NCBI GenBank assembly: GCA_900753645.1
Contig: CAADZW010000033.1
Span: 1-5,260 of the forward strand
DNA: 5,260 nt
Origin: Bacilli bacterium
GTDB lineage: Bacteria; Bacillota_I; Bacilli_A; RF39; UBA660
Direction: 5' to 3'
The position numbers and the translations under genes are program-made. The notes under the pieces are model-generated. The model was given only the letters and a program-made list of their open reading frames with translations, did not search any database and was not told the origin of the DNA. Position 1 is the first letter of the stretch. Each line of letters starts with the position of its first letter. Below are positions 1-3,719 of the stretch, one piece after another.

Positions 1-633
1 TGTAAAAAGTATCAGTGCATCCTCGTTACCAAAATGTGGCACTTCTAACTTTGTTTTTCTAAATTTTGAAATATTGCCTAAATTATTATAATCAATAAAA
101 TTAGAATTTCTTGTTATTTCATAATTAGAATTCAAATCTAAATTATTTAAATTTTTCTTACTTAAAGTAACAATATATTGTACTTTTGTTTTTTCTTTTA
201 TTTTATTATTTTCTTCTTCACTCGCATTATAATTAATAAATATTGGAGATTCAAACTCGTTCAAATAAAAGCTAATATCTTCAGTTGATGCTTTGGAATC
301 TAAAAATGTTGTTACTGCACCAATTCTATTACAAGCTAGAAATATAGCTAAAGCCTGATAAAAATTAGGCATACAAGCAGAAATTATATCTCCTTTTTTG
401 ACACCAAGTTCTTTTAAAGCTAAAGAGATAGTAACTGCATCATCTAATAGTTTCCCATAACTTACATTTAAATCAAAACAGTTAACTGCATTTCTGTCCA
501 AATAAAAGTTACTTAATAATTTTATCGTAGTATAAATATTAGTACTAGGAATAATCGGATTTCTTTCTAAATATTTAGAATTTCTACTATGTGGATTATC
601 GATACTAGGATAACCCGTTAATTCTTTTTTCAT
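1..633 (-). CDS. AMP-binding (acyl/aryl-adenylate-forming) synthetase, N-terminal part, cut by window edge
   Basis: The frame is open from an ATG at 633 to base 1 and gives 211 residues with no stop. It begins MKKELTGYPSIDNP, an opening I recall from acyl-CoA-synthetase-like proteins of Bacillota. It then shows the ANL-family N-terminal pattern: a 'VSYGKLLDDAVTISLALKEL' segment at about residues 62-81, 'GVKKGDIISACMPN' at about 82-95, and 'ALAIFLACNRIGAV' after it. The last visible residues, DALILFT, are where the family normally continues into the SGTTG phosphate-binding loop, which lies outside the window. Enzymes of this family activate a carboxylate with ATP to an acyl-adenylate and usually pass it to CoA or a carrier-protein thiol. 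The substrate cannot be judged because the specificity pocket and C-terminal domain are missing. A full-length member would have about 500 residues. The ATG is supported by GGTGA 7 bases upstream. The gene follows the CYTH gene after 76 bases with no terminator between them, so an operon is likely. Confidence 0.88.
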   Translation of the reverse strand, partial: MKKELTGYPSIDNPHSRNSKYLERNPIIPSTNIYTTIKLLSNFYLDRNAVNCFDLNVSYGKLLDDAVTISLALKELGVKKGDIISACMPNFYQALAIFLACNRIGAVTTFLDSKASTEDISFYLNEFESPIFINYNASEEENNKIKEKTKVQYIVTLSKKNLNNLDLNSNYEITRNSNFIDYNNLGNISKFRKTKLEVPHFGNEDALILFT

Positions 634-709
634 TTTAATATCACCACTTTCTTGATAATGTTATATTTTCGTTTTTTTTTGCAATTTATCTATGTTTTAT
701 TTAAATATT
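634..709 (-). other. 76-base spacer between CYTH and synthetase genes
   Basis: The spacer is extremely AT-rich. It has no hairpin followed by a T-run on the minus strand, so read-through from the CYTH gene into the synthetase is likely. A TTGCAA box (about 677-682) with a CATTAT box 18 bases downstream could form a weak extra promoter, but such matches are common in DNA of this composition. Apart from the SD at 641-645 nothing else is visible. Confidence 0.4.
641..645 (-). promoter_or_regulatory. Ribosome binding site of the AMP-binding synthetase
   Basis: On the minus strand GGTGA (within GTGGTGAT) lies 7 bases before the ATG at 633. GGTGAT matches the anti-SD end of 16S rRNA and fixes this start. 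Confidence 0.75.
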
Positions 710-1342
710 TTAATCCACTACTTTTGGCATAGGTAACTCAAATGTGACATGATTAAAATGTTTTATACCTTGCTCTTTACAAAGTTCAGTATATTTATCA
801 TCCCACGATAATCTATAAGCATCTTCTATATTTAAGTCTAATAACTCAGCCCACTTTTTAACAACTTCTTCCGGATCTTTATCAATACTTTTATTTTCGA
901 TTTCTAAAGCTATGCCAAATGGATATTCATCTACAGATATTTCTACATCATCGTTTGTAAATATAGTTCTATATCTCTCATAACTTTCTATAGATTTCAT
1001 TTTTAAAACATTATTTATAATAAACATTAAATTTTCATATTCTTCATATTTTATTGTTAATTCTACTTCTTCCTCTTTATTTACATCTGTTGAAAGTGTA
1101 GATTTAATTCTTCTTTTCCAACTTAATTTGCATTTAGAATTTGTATCACTTTTCGTAACTCTTACTCTAAATCTTCCATCTATGTTTTTCGAATAAAAGC
1201 TTTTATCTTTATCGGAGTGATCAAATTGAACTGTTTTTTCATAACTTCTTTCATTAACTTTTAATTCTTTAAATTCTTTTAATTTGGAAATTATATAATT
1301 TAATTTTTCTTTTGAAAAATAATATCTAACTTCATATTCCAT
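710..1342 (-). CDS. CYTH-domain (triphosphate tunnel metalloenzyme) protein
   Basis: This is a 210-residue cytoplasmic protein with no signal peptide or membrane segment. Its N-terminus MEYEVRYYF carries the CYTH signature ExExK, here with Arg in third place (E2, E4, R6). The other tunnel strands follow in the usual order: RFRVR (57-61), CKLSWKRR (71-78), EEVE (91-94), RYR (123-125), VDEY (137-140) and ALEIE (145-149). The alternating acidic and basic residues bind Mg2+ and the triphosphate of the substrate. Known family members include inorganic triphosphatases, thiamine triphosphatases and class IV adenylate cyclases; the substrate here cannot be told. An in-frame ATG at 1378 would add 12 residues. 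I chose 1342 because the signature begins directly there, AAAGGA lies 10 bases upstream, and the 1378 ATG has no SD. The promoter at 1402-1429 lies just upstream, and an adenylate-forming enzyme gene follows 76 bases downstream. Confidence 0.88.
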   Translation of the reverse strand: MEYEVRYYFSKEKLNYIISKLKEFKELKVNERSYEKTVQFDHSDKDKSFYSKNIDGRFRVRVTKSDTNSKCKLSWKRRIKSTLSTDVNKEEEVELTIKYEEYENLMFIINNVLKMKSIESYERYRTIFTNDDVEISVDEYPFGIALEIENKSIDKDPEEVVKKWAELLDLNIEDAYRLSWDDKYTELCKEQGIKHFNHVTFELPMPKVVD

Positions 1343-1352
1343 CTTAATTATA

Positions 1353-1358
1353 TCCTTT
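1353..1358 (-). promoter_or_regulatory. Ribosome binding site deciding the CYTH start
   Basis: AAAGGA on the minus strand lies 10 bases before the ATG at 1342. This is slightly long but workable. The alternative ATG at 1378 has only AT-rich sequence and no purine-rich SD before it. Confidence 0.6.
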
Positions 1359-1401
1359 CGTAAAATAATCAACTTCATTTTATGGCTGAATTAACATTTT
1401 T

Positions 1402-1429
1402 ATTATACTATAAATTAATATAAATGCAA
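1402..1429 (-). promoter_or_regulatory. Sigma-A-type promoter of the CYTH gene
   Basis: On the minus strand TTGCAT (1429-1424) and a perfect TATAAT (1407-1402) are separated by 16 bases. Transcription would start near 1395. That leaves about 53 bases of leader before the preferred ATG at 1342 and about 17 before the ATG at 1378. Confidence 0.72.
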
Positions 1430-1527
1430 ATTAAAAATTATGTTTTTCGTTTATATTTATTTTCTTTTATATATTCCTACTTTATACTAGGATACTATGA
1501 AGATTTACATCACTTTTTTTCTGATAA

Positions 1528-1553
1528 TTGTATACAAACCCATATATGAGTTT
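1528..1553. repeat. Two adjacent short palindromes
   Basis: TTGTATACAA (1528-1537) is a perfect 10-base palindrome. AAACCCATATATGAGTTT (1536-1553) is palindromic over 18 bases except for one symmetric C/A mismatch, with CATATATG at its centre. They share two bases. Both sit about 100 to 125 bases upstream of the CYTH promoter and downstream of the kinase terminator. They could be protein-binding sites, but AT-rich palindromes of this size also arise by chance. Confidence 0.45.
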
Positions 1554-1584
1554 TTCTGGTCGATGATACCTTTTTGATTATATC

Positions 1585-1611
1585 AAAAAACCACACCTTT
1601 GTGGTGTGGTT
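1585..1611 (-). terminator. Rho-independent terminator of the two-component operon
   Basis: On the minus strand a perfect 9-bp stem, AACCACACC/GGTGTGGTT, closes a 5-base loop (ACAAA) and runs directly into a T-run. The stem is GC-rich for this window. The plus strand has no T-run after the stem, so termination acts on transcripts coming from the histidine kinase, whose stop codon is about 38 bases upstream. Confidence 0.9.
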
Positions 1612-1627
1612 CAAATTTTAATTTGGG

Positions 1628-1649
1628 AAAATAGATCGAAATCTATTTT
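1628..1649 (-). other. Hairpin with UUCG loop at the kinase stop codon
   Basis: The minus strand reads AAAATAGAT, TTCG, ATCTATTTT: a perfect 9-bp inverted repeat with a UUCG tetraloop. It starts on the last base of the kinase stop codon TAA and ends 16 bases before the terminator stem. No T-run follows, so it is not itself a typical terminator. It may stabilise the mRNA 3' end. Confidence 0.6.
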
Positions 1650-2896
1650 TATTTTATTATAAAACTAACGCCTTTCTTTTCATTCTGAACATTAATTTCA
1701 TAACCTAATAAATTAAGGGTTTTTTTAACTATCGATAGACCTAAACCAAACTGACCTTTTATTCCCTTTTTATATGGAGTGAATATATTATTGAGAATAT
1801 TGGTATCAATATGTGGTCCATCATTATAAAATGTTATCTTATTATTTTTAATTGTTATTTTAATTTCTTTTAAAGCATATCTTACAAAATTATTTAGTAG
1901 ATTATCGATAATAGCCTCCCACATATCATGGGTACCGTTAAATATCATCTTACCACTAGCGTTGACTATAAAATCAACTTCGGGTCTTTGAATTTTAAAT
2001 TTTTCAACGCTACTTTCGACAATCGGTCTTATATTAATTTTTTCGTCGCTTTTTTCTAAATCTTTAAGATATGTTAATTTGTTTAAGTATAAAAGGGAGT
2101 GTACTTTTTGTTCTAATTTATCTGTTTGTTCTTTAATTATCGCCCCACCGACTTTGGGATCCATTATGCCATCTTCAATGGCTTCGATGTGGGACTTTAT
2201 TACAGTAATAGGAGTTTTAAAATCATGTGAAATGTTTTGATACATTTGATTTTTATATTCTTCCTGTTTTTTCAAGGTAGCTTTCATATCATCGATTGCA
2301 TTCGACAAAGCGTTCAATTCGTCATTTACAACATATTCTACTTTATCAACGTATTTTTCGTTATCTAAATTATCAACCTTTTCTTTCAAGTGATAAATCT
2401 TCTTTACTAATTGGTTAGCCCAAAATATAACAATACCAACAGCGATCAATAAAGTACCGATTATGATTGGGAGTAAAGTTTTCATAATATCAGCCCTTAT
2501 TTCGATGATATAATCGTTGCTAGTAATAGCAATCTTGTTAATATATTGGCTCTTTATACTATAATAGTAGTATGTTTTACCTAAATATGTAAATTTGCCG
2601 TATTCGTCACTTATTTTATTTAATATTTGTTTAGTTTCTAATTCGATAATTTCTTTAATATTATCGGAGGCAATAATGTTATCGCCGACGACATAAAGGT
2701 AAGCAACATCATCAAATTCTACTTTATCGATGTCGTTTTCGATTAGTTCTAATGGTTGCTTAAGATATTGATAAATATTTTTTTCATAGATAGGGAGTAA
2801 TAGTTTTGGGAGGAGTAAGCCCAAACTTATAAAAATTATGCCACATATGATAATTGCGATCGAAATTAATTGACGGTATAGTGTTGTTTTAATCAT
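1649..2896 (-). CDS. Membrane sensor histidine kinase (HisKA/HATPase_c)
   Basis: This 415-residue protein has the standard sensor-kinase layout. The first membrane helix is at about residues 11-34, an extracytoplasmic sensor region of about 105 residues follows (35-139), the second helix is at about 140-163, a HAMP-like linker at about 160-213, and then the kinase core. The H-box is NISHDFKTP, with phosphoacceptor His224 next to Asp225 and Thr228 in the position used for phosphatase activity. The N-box is DNLLNN (331-336), the G1 region NDGP (358-361), the F-box IFTPYKKG (371-378) and the G2 box GQFGLGL (381-387). All ATP-binding elements are present. The sensor region, rich in Tyr and Ile, matches no ligand-binding domain I can name. 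The ATG overlaps the response regulator stop as ATGA and has no good SD of its own, so translation is probably coupled to the regulator. It should phosphorylate that regulator. The operon ends at the terminator downstream. Confidence 0.95.
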   Translation of the reverse strand: MIKTTLYRQLISIAIIICGIIFISLGLLLPKLLLPIYEKNIYQYLKQPLELIENDIDKVEFDDVAYLYVVGDNIIASDNIKEIIELETKQILNKISDEYGKFTYLGKTYYYYSIKSQYINKIAITSNDYIIEIRADIMKTLLPIIIGTLLIAVGIVIFWANQLVKKIYHLKEKVDNLDNEKYVDKVEYVVNDELNALSNAIDDMKATLKKQEEYKNQMYQNISHDFKTPITVIKSHIEAIEDGIMDPKVGGAIIKEQTDKLEQKVHSLLYLNKLTYLKDLEKSDEKINIRPIVESSVEKFKIQRPEVDFIVNASGKMIFNGTHDMWEAIIDNLLNNFVRYALKEIKITIKNNKITFYNDGPHIDTNILNNIFTPYKKGIKGQFGLGLSIVKKTLNLLGYEINVQNEKKGVSFIIK

Positions 2897-3549
2897 GTTA
2901 ATCGATAACCAAATCCATAAATAGTATTAATATGTAATTTAGGCATTTTTTTTCTTAACCTTCTTACTAGATCATCAACAACTCGATCACTACCAAAATA
3001 ATTTTCACCCCAAATTATATTTAGAATATCATCGCGACTATATGATTTGCCTTTGTTCTTTAAAAACATGTACAACAAATCAAATTCTAGGGTTGTCAAA
3101 ATAATTTCTTTATCATCATGGATAACTATTCTTTTATCAATATCAATTTCATAATCTTCATATTTTATTTTATTAGATTTAAAATAAACTCTTTTTAAAA
3201 TATTATTTATTCTTAACATTAATTCTTTAGGTGAATATGGTTTGGCTACATAATCATCACCACCCAATTCAAGACCTAAAATCTTATCTAGATCTTGATC
3301 ACGAGCTGATGTGAAAATAACAGGAACATTTTTATTTGTTTGCCTTATTTTCTTGATTAAGTCATATCCACTAACAGCATCACCTAACATTATATCTAAT
3401 ATCCAAAGATCTACATTTTCTTTTCCCACATATTCCAAAGCTTTAGTTCCTTCGAAAAATTGAACCACTTCATAACCTTCCTTTTCAATGTAGGACTTGA
3501 TCAAATCATTTAAGGATTTTTCATCTTCAACTAAACAAATTTTATACAT
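2893..3549 (-). CDS. OmpR/PhoB-family response regulator
   Basis: This is a 218-residue DNA-binding regulator. The N-terminal receiver domain (about 1-120) has the acidic pair E8-D9, phosphoacceptor Asp52 in LWILDIML, Thr80 in VIFTSA and Lys103 in VAKPYSP. The C-terminal winged-helix domain (about 125-218) has LTTLEFDLLYMFLKNKG, then DRVVDDLVRRLRKK as the recognition helix, and ends YGFGYRL as usual for the family. When phosphorylated by the adjacent kinase it should dimerise and control target promoters, none of which is identifiable here. I chose the ATG at 3549, which AGGTGA precedes by 5 bases. A GTG at 3558 in the same frame lies inside that SD and would remove it, so the three-residue-longer form is unlikely. 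The stop is TGA, sharing ATGA with the kinase start. Two tiny ORFs and a promoter lie just upstream. Confidence 0.96.
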   Translation of the reverse strand: MYKICLVEDEKSLNDLIKSYIEKEGYEVVQFFEGTKALEYVGKENVDLWILDIMLGDAVSGYDLIKKIRQTNKNVPVIFTSARDQDLDKILGLELGGDDYVAKPYSPKELMLRINNILKRVYFKSNKIKYEDYEIDIDKRIVIHDDKEIILTTLEFDLLYMFLKNKGKSYSRDDILNIIWGENYFGSDRVVDDLVRRLRKKMPKLHINTIYGFGYRLT

Positions 3550-3554
3550 ATTTA

Positions 3555-3560
3555 TCACCT
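3555..3560 (-). promoter_or_regulatory. Ribosome binding site deciding the response regulator start
   Basis: AGGTGA on the minus strand (7 consecutive matches to the anti-SD if the next T is counted) lies 5 bases before the ATG at 3549. Because it contains the in-frame GTG at 3558, it argues against that GTG as a start. Confidence 0.82.
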
Positions 3561-3564
3561 ATTT

Positions 3565-3588
3565 TTAGTATAACATAAAATTATTCAT
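3565..3588 (-). CDS. Possible 7-codon leader ORF (MNNFMLY)
   Basis: ATG at 3588 and TAA at 3567-3565 enclose seven codons. AAGGTGG on the minus strand precedes the ATG with about 6 bases between AGG and ATG, a normal spacing. The stop is 15 bases before the response regulator ATG. Both SD and spacing look functional, but an ORF this short cannot be judged by its sequence. It may be a leader peptide, a translation-coupling device or chance. Confidence 0.25.
   Translation of the reverse strand: MNNFMLY
3567..3575 (-). promoter_or_regulatory. Extended -10 promoter in front of the response regulator
   Basis: The minus strand reads TGTTATACT, an extended -10 box (TGnTATACT). No good -35 box lies 16 to 18 bases upstream. 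Transcription would start near 3560, giving a very short leader of about a dozen bases that begins at the SD. The box lies inside the second tiny ORF, so that ORF could only be read from a promoter further upstream. Confidence 0.5.
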
Positions 3589-3614
3589 TTACCACCTTCT
3601 TTCTTTCCAAATTC

Positions 3615-3632
3615 TTATCTTGATATTTTCAT
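3615..3632 (-). CDS. Possible 5-codon leader ORF (MKISR) with very strong SD
   Basis: ATG at 3632 and TAA at 3617-3615 enclose five codons. GGAGGTGAT on the minus strand matches the anti-SD end of 16S rRNA over nine bases, and GGAGG ends 6 bases before the ATG. This is the best SD in the window. In another frame a GTG at 3639 opens 16 codons (VIDENIKIRIWKERRW) that end in TAA directly before the ATG at 3588, but that GTG lies inside the SD. No promoter is clear upstream, although TAATAT (near 3657-3662) could be a -10. Confidence 0.3.
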   Translation of the reverse strand: MKISR

Positions 3633-3684
3633 CTATCACCTCCAACAATTTAAGTATATTACATAATTGTGGGGATATTTTGAT

Positions 3685-3719
3685 AAAAAAATGGGAAAAT
3701 ATGGTATTAAATATTTTCC
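3685..3719 (-). terminator. Probable Rho-independent terminator overlapping the helicase stop
   Basis: On the minus strand GGAAAATAT (3719-3711) pairs perfectly with ATATTTTCC (3702-3694) across an 8-base loop, and seven T residues (3691-3685) follow after two bases. The helicase TAA lies in the loop. The stem has only two GC pairs, so it may be leaky and allow some read-through into the two-component operon. Confidence 0.6.

Larger units (their letters stand above)
1343..1648. other. 306-base intergenic region between histidine kinase and CYTH genes
   Basis: No supported gene lies here. From the kinase side it holds most of a UUCG-loop hairpin, the terminator at 1585-1611, a short inverted repeat TTTTTGAT/ATCAAAAA (1571-1578 and 1582-1589), two adjacent palindromes (1528-1553), a 6-base direct repeat ATACTA-GG-ATACTA (1484-1497), the CYTH promoter and the CYTH SD. 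A 26-codon plus-strand ORF (1497-1577) is open but poorly supported. A second -10-like TATAAA on the minus strand (1486-1481) has only a poor -35. Confidence 0.7.

Noticed and set aside
1343..1378. Longer CYTH start (ATG at 1378, 12 extra residues)
   Set aside because: It has no SD upstream, while the ATG at 1342 has AAAGGA and begins exactly at the CYTH signature.
1481..1515. Second minus-strand promoter for CYTH (TATAAA at 1486-1481)
   Set aside because: The -35 position reads TGTAAA, a poor match, and a better promoter lies closer to the gene at 1402-1429.
1571..1589. Inverted repeat TTTTTGAT/ATCAAAAA as a separate terminator
   Set aside because: It is all but two pairs AT and overlaps the T-run of the strong terminator at 1585-1611; it is more likely a by-product of that T-run.
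3550..3558. Response regulator start at GTG 3558
   Set aside because: The GTG lies inside the AGGTGA that serves as the SD for the ATG at 3549; the family normally starts close to the first beta strand, as the shorter form does.
3550..3706. Riboswitch or attenuator in the response regulator leader
   Set aside because: Only a 5-bp TGATA/TATCA pairing near the first SD was seen; there is no conserved aptamer pattern and no terminator/antiterminator pair.
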